The notes under the pieces are model-generated. The model made no database searches, was not told where the DNA came from, and saw only the letters and a program-made list of their open reading frames with translations. Of a stretch of 64,000 nucleotides of DNA, positions 50,001 through 60,369 are shown piece after piece. The position numbers and the translations under genes were made by a program. The stretch comes from Combretum micranthum. Its lineage: Eukaryota; Streptophyta; Magnoliopsida; Myrtales; Combretaceae. Position 1 is the first letter of the stretch; every line of letters starts with the position of its first letter. The stretch covers positions 248,001 through 312,000 of the forward strand of contig JAMXBD010000638.1 of the NCBI GenBank assembly GCA_024138025.1. The letters run 5' to 3'.

Positions 50001-53000
50001 CAATATGATAAGTTTTTGACAGTTCAGCATAAAATGGACAATCCGTATTGACACACATAATGCCCCAAAAATCCAATATAATGGAGCCATCAGTGGAGTT
50101 ACCGAGAGGATTTGAAAGACCCATTTTAATTTGTGGAATACTCAACTGAAGTTTGAAAAGGTGGAGGACCAAAGAGAGTGGGGAAAAAAAATAAAATGGA
50201 CAACCAAATTAATTGCATATTTTCCATAACAATTTAGTTCATAATATATCTGAACCTAAAACAGATAAAGGCTGATCACTGAAATCTCGTATAGAGTCAA
50301 TTCAAGCACTTGCTCAAAAGTACTAAAAAACCAAGCCAGGTAAACTAAATTATGGTTTTTTCGTTTGAAAAATATTCTAATATAGAAAACTTTAGTCTTT
50401 CTTTGGTTGAAGAATGCAGGGATTGAAAAACCAACCAAATCAATCAGTACGTTAAATCTCAAATATAAAAACCTGGAAACCAAATAGAGCAAGACCATCA
50501 AGAAAATGACAGACGACCTAGAAGATGCACGTAGAAGATTGTATGAATGGTCAGACTCACTCATTATCATTACAACTTTTCAACTGTCTGGCTAAGATTG
50601 TCAAACCAAGTATAAGGACTCTGCGTGAAACCATACAAAGACTTTTGAAGACAACAAACTTTCTCAATCTCCCCCTAAGCAACAAACCCATGCGGTTGCT
50701 CCATATGAACTTACTCCTAAAGATCGTGGTGTAAGAAACCATTCTTGATATAAAACAGATGCAATAGCCAATCACGAATAGCAGTCATAGACAATAATAC
50801 ATGAACAGATTTCAACAAGATAGAAAGTATCAAAATAATCCACACTATAAATTTAGACATAGCCCTTAAAAATAAGACAGTCTTTCAGACGAGAAACTAT
50901 GCTATCAAGACTAATCTTCATTGTAAACAGCCACTTATATCCAATAGCCATCTTATTTACAGGTAAACTCACCAAATTTCAAGTACCGCTGGCATCTAAA
51001 ATATTCATCTCATCTATCATTGTTGCACGCCAGCCAAGATGAGATGAAGCCTCATAAAGAGCACAAGGAATGAATGTATGATCAAGAGAGAGGCAACAAC
51101 AGAGTATGAAGGAGATGATAAACGATTACATGACACAAATAGGACACAACAATCTAGGACATAGGTAATCTAATTTACTGATATATTAGATTAAAAGAAA
51201 ATTTTGGGAGACTCAAACAAAAGTCAAGGAAAGTAATGGAAAGAAAGCACCTTCTTGATTTCTTGATTAAGCAAGTGCAATGATAGATTGAGATGAATTT
51301 TCCATTTTTTTCTTGATATTAGCTATACTTAGTAAACTCGTTTACAGATAGTGTAACAGTCTGTTCAGATGATGGATCAAGTGTAATGGTTATTGTTCCA
51401 ATATGAGCTGAATGAGACTTTTGAGATTTATTTAGCAATTTCTGACAAGTGTGCTTAGTGTGGTCAAGCTCATTACAATAATAACATTCAACTTTCCCTA
51501 AATCTAGACTTCTATTTTTTCATCTATTATAATTATGATTTAAGGACTTACCAGCTACAAATCCATTATTTTGACTAATGAAAGCAAAAGGAGCTGAAGC
51601 AGAAGAGACAAGAAAAAGTACTAGTATTTGTCAAAGAACCCTACTTAATACTTCATGCAAAGAAGAAATGTCGGCTTCAGACAAGATTTAAGAATTAGCA
51701 ATGTTAAACTGAGGATTAGGACCACCAACAAGTTCATAATCATGTCATTTTCTCCTGTTGGATTGCTGCCCTTTGATACCAACACTGAGTGGTAACAAAA
51801 TATTTAACTCCTCATAAATCTTCTTGAAATTCATAAAATGTCTTGAAGAGACTGATCATTTTGCTCAAGACAATTAAAATCCTTACAAACTTCATAAATA
51901 CGAGAGAAATTTCCTTTACCAGAATACAGAAATTCCTAATATCCCATCCAACTTTTTCATATACTTATCGTGATTAATTATACTAATCACCTAATTGAAC
52001 TCCTGATTTGTGAAAACAATATAACATCATCTCCCGCCCAATCTTCACAAATTTTATCAATGAGTCAACTATTGGTAACAACATTGTCTTTAAAAATACT
52101 TTGCAAATATGTCCTAATTGTTTTACTCCATTCTAAATAATTGGAACCAGTAGGTTCATGTTCTGCGATTTTAAATTTTAACAGGAACAACATACGTTAT
52201 TATAGTTTTTTGTTCTTAAGCCATAACAACCAAATAATATAATTTCTGTTAATATATATCGAATTATATAATTAACAGGGTCCTACCACTCTAATTAAAA
52301 CAATACCCATGAAACCGTGAAAATTCAAATACCACCAACACATATACCTGCCAAGGATAATTAAATATAAATAACATAACCATTGAGACCATCAAGACTC
52401 ACAAATTTTACCAACAGATCCAAAATGCCACTACTGCGACAACCACAAACACCACTACACAGTCCAATGCAGCCACCACCACTCGCCAAGCTGACCATCG
52501 CTCCACAAAACTCCAACAAACACTAACAATTCTGATGAACGCAAACCAAAACAAACCCACAACTTTTACAAACCAAACAAACACAACACCAACAAATTCC
52601 ACACCCAAATGACTCCGAATACATACCTCACCAGCAAAAAAAACCACCTACAATGTTGAACCCCCTTCGATTTTCACCCAGACGATGTCAGATTCTGCTT
52701 CGTCAGATTCTGCTTCTTCACAGCCCAGCAAATCACACAGATCCGCCCATGACCACCATCAACACATCCACCACAAATTAGGAACAATCCACGCCAACTC
52801 ACCTTTGTTGGATGACAATGAGACCAAAAGGATCACTATCCACACCAACTCGCCTTTGTTGGATGACTATGAGACCAAAAGGACCACTAAACTAGGTGAT
52901 CTAATCCAAAGAAAAGGCAAACGTGAAAAGAAAACCCACCACGTAGCGTAATGAGAAATTATCTATATATTTCATTAATATAGGTTATACATATTCATAT

Positions 53001-56000
53001 ACTTGATAGAAGATTAAAAAAAAAAAAGGAAAGAAAAATAAAGGAAAACAACCTATTTAATTCATATTCCTATTCAATAACACTCCTTAAACTCTTCCCA
53101 CAACATATTTAGCCCATCTCTTTCCAACTTTAAAAACCAAAGTTATGTATCCCCCTTTAAGATGGAGGGATGCGAGAGCTAATTTGTCCTCTTCCATCAT
53201 GCATTGATATCAAAAGAAGTGTTTGCATTGATCCAACAAATAGGGTCAGACATTCCATCATAAAGGAGGAAACACAACTTTAACACTCCTAGCATCTTAC
53301 CTTTCCACATTGGCTCTTCTTTGACCTGTTCAGTCCTACACATTGCTGCTCTCCCCTGGTTCTCGGTCACTCAAACATAATTCTCCAACCTCCTGTGCTT
53401 ATTCTTGGATCTGCTATGTCAACTCTAACTACCTTGCTTCCAACTGCATTTTTTCTCTCATTCAGCCCAATCTCTCTTACATTCAACACAATCTCTCTTA
53501 CAATCATAGTTATGTCATTTTCTCCTGTTGCAATTGCTGCCCTTCGATATCAATATTGAGTGGTAACAAAATATTTAACTCCTCATAAATCTTCTTGAAA
53601 TTCATAGAATATGTCTTGAAGACACTGATCATTCTGCTCAAGACAATAAAACTCCTTACAAACTTTATAAATGCAAGAGAAATTTCCTTTACTAGAATAC
53701 AGAAATTCCAAACATCCCATCAACTTTTTCATATACTCACAGAGATTAATTATACTAATCACCTCATTATCAATAGAATTCCTCAGTTGTGAAAATAATA
53801 TAGCATCATCTCGTGCCCAATCTTTACGAATTTTATCAATGAGTCGACTATCAGTAACATCATGGTCTTTAAAAATACTTTGCAAATATATCCTAATCAT
53901 TTTACTCCATTCTAAATAACTGGGACCAGGAGGTTCATTTCTGCATTTTAAATTTCACAGGAACAACATCCATTTTTGTAGTTTTTTGTTTTCAGCCATA
54001 ACGAGCCAATAATATAATTTCTGATAATAACCAACCAGAATATATCTAATTATATAATTAAAAGGGCCCTACCACTGTATTTAAAACAATACCCATGAAA
54101 ACACGAAAATTCAAATACCACCAACACAAATAGCTGCCAAAGATAATTAAAAAATAAATAAGTCTAACTATTGAGAACATCAAGACACACAAATTTTACC
54201 AAGAGATCCAAAACACCACTATTGTGACAACCACAAACACCATTACACGGTCCAACTTGTCCACCAACACCCACCAAGTTGGCCATTGCTCCACGAGACT
54301 CCAACAAACACTCCACAATTCTGATTAATTTAAACCACAACAAACCCACAACTTTTACAAACCCACAACTTTTACAAACCAAACAAACACAGCACCAACA
54401 AACTCCGACAAATTCCACACCCAAATGACTCCAAATACATACCTCACCAGTGAAAAAAATCACCTACAACATTGAACCCCCTTCGATTTTCACCCAGACC
54501 ATGTCACATTCTGCTTCTTCACAACCCAGCAAACCACACAGATCCACCCACGACCACCATCAACACATCAACTGCAAATTAGGAACAATCCATGCCAACT
54601 TGCCCTTGTTGGATGACAATGAGACCAAAAGGACCACTATCCACGCCAACTCGCCTTTGTTAGATGACTATGAGACCAAAAGAACCGCTAAACTGGGTGA
54701 TCTAATCCAAAAGCAAAGGTAAACATGAAAAGAAAACCTACCATGTAGCGTAACGAGAAATTAGCTATATATTTCATTGATCTAGGTCATGCATATTTAA
54801 ATACATGATAGAAAAAAAAAAGGAAAGAAAAATAAAGGAAATCAATCTATTGAATTCATATTCCTATTCTATAACACCCCTTAAACTCTTCCCACAACAT
54901 ATTTAGCCTATCTCTTTCCAACTTTAAAAACCACAGTTATGTACCCCACTTCAAGATGGAAGGATGCAAGAGCTAACTTGTCCTCTTCCATCATGCATTG
55001 ATATCTAAAGAAGTGTTTGCACTGATCCAACAAATAGGGTCAGATATTCCATCATAAAGGAGGAAACCCAACTTAGTAAACTTCGGAATAACACTACTAG
55101 CATCTTGCCTTTCCACATTGGCTCTTCTTCGACCTGTTCAGTCCTGCACATTGCTGCTTTCCCCTGGTTCTCCGTCACTCAAACATAATTCTCCAACCTC
55201 CTGTGCTTATTCTTGGATCTGCTACGTCAACTCTAACTATCTTGCTTCCAACTGCAATTTTTCTCTCTCATTCAGTCCATCATGCATTGATGATCCAACA
55301 AATAGGGTCAGATACTCCATCATAAAGGAGGAAACCCAACTTAGTAAACTTCGGAATAACACTACTAGCATCTTGCCTTTCCACATTGGCTCTTCTTCGA
55401 CCTGTTCAGTCCTACACATTGCTGCTTTCCCCTGGTTCTCGGTCACTCAAACATAATTCTCCAACCTCCTGTGCTTATTCTTGGATCTGCTACGTCAACT
55501 CTAACTATCTTGCTTCCAACTGCAATTTTTCTCTCTCATTCAGCCAATCTCTCTTACGTTCAACGCAATCTCTCTTACAACCAGCCCAGTACATAGCCAT
55601 GAAAGCCTCTAACTCTAGATTGTTACAGGATCGTACTTGTAATTGTGTTATGGGGCGACTTACTGCAAAATCTTCACTAGATGTGCTGTTGCTGCCCTTA
55701 CTCTTTCCTTCCTAATTTAACTATTGTTTGTAGTTTTTAGGGTCACTGGGACAGAACCCTAGATCTCATAAATGGGGATAAGGACATAAATTTTGGAATG
55801 TAACTTCAATCATAATAACCTACAGGACAGCCATAGGACTACATAAATAAGTAGAAAATAGCTTCCCTGGTCACATTCAACTATTTAGCATAATAATAGG
55901 AGCAGCCTGGTACCCGTTCCTATCCACAACTGTCCATAATAACTAAAATGACACATACACAAATTAAGATAATATATGCAGAAATACAGAAAAATAAAGT

Positions 56001-56652
56001 TTGACTATTGCCCCTTCTTCTATTTACATGCGTACATGTATATTCCTACTGTATTTCATTCTATGAACCAAACAAAACATTAGACTCTAGAAAATGCTTC
56101 CTTCCCTCCCCGCTACATGTACCTCCTTTAACATCCAGCCAGCACAAAACCAATGGCCAAGTGATACAAGATGAACTCCTAAGAGATCTAAAACGTTGTA
56201 AATATTAATAAAACATTTAAATGTCTTAGAACAGGTACCTCTAAGCTTTATATGAGCCTGTCTTTAAGAACAGGTCCAAACTTGTATTGCCTACTGACTA
56301 TCATAATAACATCAAAAACCTTTCTTTTTAATTTTTAGGGTGTAATATTTATTATTTATGTGAGGTTATCAGCAGATCAACACATCATTACCAAGCACAT
56401 TTACCGAGATTGACATTTTCCACTTGAGTGATTTTTATAGCAATAGGAAAACTTCCAGCATCAACATCACAGAGACCAGAAATATTGCAAATAAGCTAGC
56501 AATATAGACATACCAAGGTCTCTAGTCCAACCATTTTCAATTCATTATCCAAGACGCCATCACTTTGAACAAGCACAACATCACCGACCTGCAAGGAATC
56601 AACATCTAAGGACCTTTCTTAATGTGATTCAGCTAAACTAACTTCCACCACG

Positions 56653-56683
<31 letters not shown>

Positions 56684-57543
56684 TATTATAGAGAAAAAAT
56701 AAAGATTTCCAATGAATCAGGCCTTCTCCCTATACCAATACCATAGTACCTGAGCAATATCTTGAAGAAGAAACCTTTCAGCTTCACCAGATAGTAAGTT
56801 GGGCCTCACTTCTACTAAACTGACAATCCACTGATACAAGCCGATATAAAAGGACCCTGTTAGTGGATATTGCATATACATTACAGACGGTATGTACGGT
56901 TTTTGGATTTTCATCATCCACTGATTTGGCTTCTCTTGTCCCTTCTTTTCGAATAAAGTAACATTTTTACATGTAATGTGTCCACCTCTGGGACAACCTT
57001 AACCCAGGAAAAAATAAAAATAAAGATAGGAAAGAGTGCAGCTCACGGAAATTAGAGAGAGAGAGAAAGCGATCTTACGGAGGCTGTGTCCACCCAAAGC
57101 TGAGATACAAAACCCAAACTAAGAGCAGATTGAATGCTAATCACTTGCTTCGCCATTAAACTGGACCTCCTCATCGATTGCTTCCTTCTATTTCCCACGT
57201 CCGGTCTCTGTTTCCTGCTCTCAATCTCAAGGGTTTCCTCTTCATCACCCTTAACTTGTTCTTCCAAATTCAGACCCAACTCGGATACAGGAGGCCTATC
57301 CTTAAACCTCAGTTCACTGTGGAAGTGAGGGTCAGATTTGGAGTTGGAGTTATTGCTCCTTCTGGTGGCAGCAGCTGCATGGTTGATGAATGAAAGAGGT
57401 TTGATTATGGAATTGGAGGTTGAATTTATAAAACCCGTTAATGGTAACTTCCGAGTTCTGGTAGTAAGAAATGATAAGGGAAGGGGAGGTGGAGAGACAC
57501 GGTTGCACATATTAGAAGAGAGGAATTGGACTGAATCCTCCAA
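47040..57543 (-). CDS. Plastid-targeted PRC-barrel domain protein
   Basis: Seven exons on minus: 57543..57079, 56830..56750, 56588..56514, 48132..48088, 48006..47917, 47760..47659, 47219..47040; every junction is GT-AG and phase 0; 345 residues. Residues ~1-60 are rich in Ser, Thr, Arg and Pro, like a chloroplast transit peptide. An acidic, basic linker follows. PRC-barrel-type sequence starts at ~133 (MAKQVISIQSALSLGFVSQL; VEVRPNLLSGEAERFLLQDI; VGDVVLVQ) and a second unit at ~208 (VGYKVVTPGRRTIGKVRGYT; YALFVEDVLEVASD). The C-terminus has a basic patch (YPRRRFSRRKNRPR) and an acidic end (DEWDVPMDFS). PRC-barrels occur in the photosynthetic reaction centre H subunit and in RimM; the role of this plant protein is unknown to me. 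The gene looks intact. Intron 3 is 8.4 kb and transposon-laden. Confidence 0.93.
48600..49118 (-). mobile_element. Copia-type LTR fragment
   Basis: On minus it opens TGTTGGAAGATGCACCC at 49118, a common copia LTR start, with a TATA-like TATATAAATAG at ~48930. It ends in a region with two direct repeats of ACCAAAAGAAYCRCAAGAC (48679 and 48731). The inner end and any TSD are unclear. Confidence 0.45.
50480..51180 (-). pseudogene. Ty1/copia reverse transcriptase fragment
   Basis: Minus strand, several frames. Landmarks in order: EASSHLGWRATMIDEMN (~51040), NLVSLPVNKMAIGYKWLFTM (~50975-50920), LIFKGY then YSVDYFDTF (~50850), a decayed segment near GFVA.GEIEKVC (~50680), LYGF.QSPY (~50620), and SESDHS with VIFLMV (~50560-50490), where the catalytic YVDD region should follow but is replaced by LLYLV. 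Stops and frameshifts make it non-functional. It probably belongs to the same copia element as the zinc knuckle at 51385..51485; the intervening ~200 bp is far too short for protease and integrase, so these were deleted. Confidence 0.75.
51385..51485 (-). pseudogene. Copia gag zinc knuckle
   Basis: Minus-strand CYYCNELDHTKHTC, a complete CX2CX4HX4C, followed by a polar stretch and a stop. It marks the end of a copia gag. Confidence 0.7.
51742..53510 (-). mobile_element. Chimeric retroelement unit, copy A
   Basis: Contains, along minus: a gypsy-gag fragment (~53275 to 53070; DKLALASLHL, LWFLKLERD, MLWEEFK), a non-coding LTR or leader-like region, and the N-terminal part of a copia gag (~52190 to 51760; MRTYLQS-type start, EELNILLPLS end), with frameshifts. 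The same order is repeated in 53511..55585, showing that an already chimeric unit was duplicated. Confidence 0.65.
52787..52888 (+). repeat. 51-bp direct repeat (17-codon unit), copy A
   Basis: Two units starting ATCCACRCCAACTCRCC at 52787 and 52838. In one plus frame (52685..52951) they read as two 17-residue units containing TNSPLLDDYETKR-like sequence. The equivalent pair is at 54588 and 54639. Confidence 0.8.
53583..53900 (-). pseudogene. Ty1/copia gag fragment
   Basis: 105 open codons with the copia gag (UBN2-like) pattern: DSRLIDKIRKDWARDDAI, INLCEYMKKLMGCLEFLYSS, and CKEFYCLEQNDQ. It has no knuckle or downstream domains and is bounded by the chimeric repeat. A better-preserved relative of the frameshifted piece at ~51760-52190. 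Confidence 0.75.
54588..54690 (+). repeat. 51-bp direct repeat (17-codon unit), copy B
   Basis: Units at 54588 and 54639, period 51 as in copy A, so this small repeat existed before the large duplication. Confidence 0.8.
55024..55545. repeat. 268-bp tandem duplication
   Basis: GATCCAACAAATAGGGTC starts two nearly identical copies at 55024 and 55292. Each spans the gypsy-gag 5' piece. A more diverged third copy lies at ~53229 in unit A. Confidence 0.9.
56660..56683. repeat. TA microsatellite in intron 2 of the PRC-barrel gene
   Basis: About eleven TA units between exons 2 and 3. Confidence 0.85.
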
Positions 57544-60070
57544 TGTACTGATTCATTGATATTTTTAGCTTCCGTTACAAAAAGTTCATCTGCTTTGTAA
57601 GAAAGTAATTTTCTTTCAATAAATAGTTAAATACTGCCAGCGCTGCAGCCGCATTGCGTCTGCCAAACTTAAGTAAAGTCATATAAAATTTTTTTTGCTT
57701 TAATCATCAACTTAAAAGAAACTATATGCACAACAGAAAATTTTTTTAAAAAAATTAATAATACATAAACCATCTAAAAAGAAATAAGGGAAAAATAACA
57801 ATGTAACATTATAATGACCTAAGTAAACTATATATATCGTTATCTTATAATACTAGAGAAAAACGCACCCGTGCTGTATATGTAATAGTAAAAAAAAAAT
57901 AAAAAGAGAATGATGAAGATTTGCTAGGAAAAAAGAGAGAGAGGAGAAAAGAAATAGCAATAACCGTTTAATATGATAAAATAATTATCATACCATAAAA
58001 ATAAATTTTTTGATATTAATATAATCAATAAGATTGACTTAACAATAATAATAGATGAGTCTGTCATTGTTTGAAAAGCATAACTCGCATAACTTTACCT
58101 TATGGCTTAACGATGACTTCTTCAATGATTCTTTCTGAATTGATTTAATTTGGAAAGAAAGAATGTAAAGGCTATTTCATTGCAAATAAAAATTACTAAA
58201 AGAATAAAAATTATAAATTTGATGTCAAATTATATTATGTTTTGTTCATTCACATAATAGAAATTGGCCACAAGATAAATTATTTTTAGGAACAAATCTT
58301 ACAGCAAAATTTACATGTAGTTATGGGTACTGTCATCGCAAAAAAATGTTTTATGTCAATATTATTATAAATAATCGCATTATTGATGACAAAAGAAGAT
58401 TAGATATATCCAATTCATGATGATTTAATATGATTAAGCAACAAATGGAAAAGGAAAAAAATATATATCGAAAGCGCTTACTTTCAATGGGATTGAAAGG
58501 GTGGCTCTATGTAGTATGATTGGAAAAAGATATCTAAAAATGAAAAATATAAAATCCTTAAACCAAAAAGTCATGAATTATAAAATACAAATAATAATAC
58601 TACATTATTGGAAGTACAGTAAACTAAAGATCCCTCTTCACCTTCATTGATGTTATATTAAAAAAGATATTTGCTCTTTGTTCAATATGTGGACAGCATT
58701 CAATAAACTTAAGATTTTAAGAAAATGAAATTCTTTTTCCTTGTGAAGGTTGTATGTTGTTGACTTAAACTTATGAGAGCACATACATTTCTCTTTTTTT
58801 TTTTTTTTCCCTTTTGTTTGGAATCATAGTAAAAATATTAATTAAAAACACCGTAAATAAGTTATTTTGATAATAATGTTGCCTTAATCTCTCTCAGCAA
58901 AATTAAAATATATGACTAATTGAGGAACACCATATCTATAGATATGTATTCATTATTCTCAAAAAGCTTAAAAAAAATTAAACCATAGAGTAGGAAAAAA
59001 AAAAGAATTAAAAAGGAAAAAAAATCATAAACAAACATTAAAGTTAAATGGTGGATTGAACTGAACCTACACCAATATTTTGGAGAAGTTACGCCATCAT
59101 TAATTTTATGAACCCAATATCAATATTTTGTTTGGAAAAGGAATCTTGGAAGGATTTATTCGGCATTTTGATGATAGTAAACATTCTTCAACTTGGTTGT
59201 CTGTTTAGATTTGAGAGAGAAAAAGGACTTCTGGATTAGCACCTAATTCTTAGCGAAATAGCAATGGAGAAGAAACTACCAATTAGAGTGGTAAAAAGGG
59301 AAAAATGTATTTAACTTATTGCAACAATTAAATGTTTCAAACTGAGTAAAGGAGAGGGCAGTTATAAGAAATTTAAAAACTATAATTCATAACTGCCAAT
59401 GATAGTAGGAAAAGGAAAAAAATTATTGAATGGCAGTTAAACGAATCAAATTGTGTAAAATAAAAGAGGGAGCAGTTAAAAAAATATTAACTATAATTTA
59501 TAAAGTGGAGTCGAGTACATTAGTTCCGACTTGATAATTATAGATTGTGTATTTTCAAAACTTGTTATTAACACTTTTTTTTTAATGGAAAATAGTACAA
59601 ACTGTGAAAGGAATTAAAATGAAGGAGAGGAATCATTAAAGGGGAAAAGAAACTAATATTGCTAAATTTAAAAAAAATTATCAAAATACCACTATGATGA
59701 AAAAATTTTTTTTAAGTAAGTTGAACTCGTCTTTTAAACAGATGATGTTACATAAAATAATATTCCGTCTCTTGAGGATACAAGGTTAGAGGTGTTCCTA
59801 ATCTTACCATGGGAATCTTTCTAGAATCACTCAGGTCCCTTTACACGAGAAAGCAACAACATAGACAAGCAAATTTATGAAATGATCATGGAGTATATAA
59901 GGCTTGAAGGAGCATCATTTGCAGGTGTCGACATGGAAATTGATTAAGATGTTAAAAAGGAAGACCAAGTGGGCTTCGCTCCCAAAAAGAGACTTTCTTA
60001 AGGCAATCTCGATTGCCTCCTCTCCTCTCTCATTGATCGCGAAACCCCTCTCCCTCTTTCTCTTTCAAAA
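57544..60070. other. Upstream region of the PRC-barrel gene, AT-rich, no gene seen
   Basis: No CT patch or clear TATA box can be tied to the minus-strand gene. No repeat boundaries were found in this interval. Confidence 0.5.
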
Positions 60071-60073
60071 TTT

Positions 60074-60076
<3 letters not shown>

Positions 60077-60105
<29 letters not shown>
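60077..60105. repeat. TA microsatellite
   Basis: About fourteen TA units. Confidence 0.9.
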
Positions 60106-60108
<3 letters not shown>

Positions 60109-60228
60109 CACATTGATCCTCCCAATTTAAGGGTCATTAAGGTTTCTGACTTGGGCATGGTATCTCCAAATTCAATGCCCCTTAATCGAAACCCTAAACT
60201 CGAGTAAAAAAAAAAAAAATCAATTAAG

Positions 60229-60369
60229 ATGTCTTAGATTGTGGACAAGACAAGAGTAGCGGTTGTTACAAAAGCTAATAAGGCTCTTAAAGGCTTGCGT
60301 AGGAAGGTTATTGCTAATGATGTAAACATTGGGTCAACTATGCTTGTGTTCAGAATTGAATCAACGTGA
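60229..60369 (+). pseudogene. Short unrecognised coding-like relic
   Basis: After an A-rich run (60206..60219), ATG TCT TAG then 42 open codons (IVDKTRVAVVTKANKALKG, RRKVIANDVNIG) to a TGA. Lys, Arg and Val rich and protein-like in composition, with the third codon a stop. Upstream CT-rich sequence (~60015-60065) resembles a 5' leader. I do not recognise it and cannot exclude chance. Confidence 0.25.

Larger units (their letters stand above)
53511..55585 (-). mobile_element. Chimeric retroelement unit, copy B
   Basis: Tandem partner of 51742..53510, starting from ATGTCATTTTCTCCTGTTG and ending near CTCTCTTACAAC. It is longer by an extra 268-bp copy of its gypsy-gag 5' part. The copia gag piece is better preserved here: an open run at 53900..53583 with YLQSIFKDHDVTDSRLIDKI, DDAILFSQLRNSID and EYMKKLMGCLEFLYS motifs of the copia gag family. 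Confidence 0.68.
48133..56513 (-). other. Intron 3 of the PRC-barrel gene, 8.4 kb, retroelement-filled
   Basis: The donor GTATGT at 56513 and acceptor ATAG at 48133 are both consistent with the frame of neighbouring exons. The other introns are 81-439 bp, so nearly all of this length comes from insertions: copia LTR-like DNA, copia RT, a copia zinc knuckle and gag pieces, gypsy gag pieces and a large tandem duplication. Stretches 49130..50470 and 55590..56513 show no recognisable element. Confidence 0.85.

Noticed and set aside
49843..50172. 109-codon minus-strand open frame in intron 3
   Set aside because: No recognisable domain; it does not continue the copia RT upstream of it, and could not be supported as a gene.
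57134..57559. Plus-strand open frames opposite the first PRC-barrel exon
   Set aside because: They are shadows of the well-supported minus-strand exon 1.
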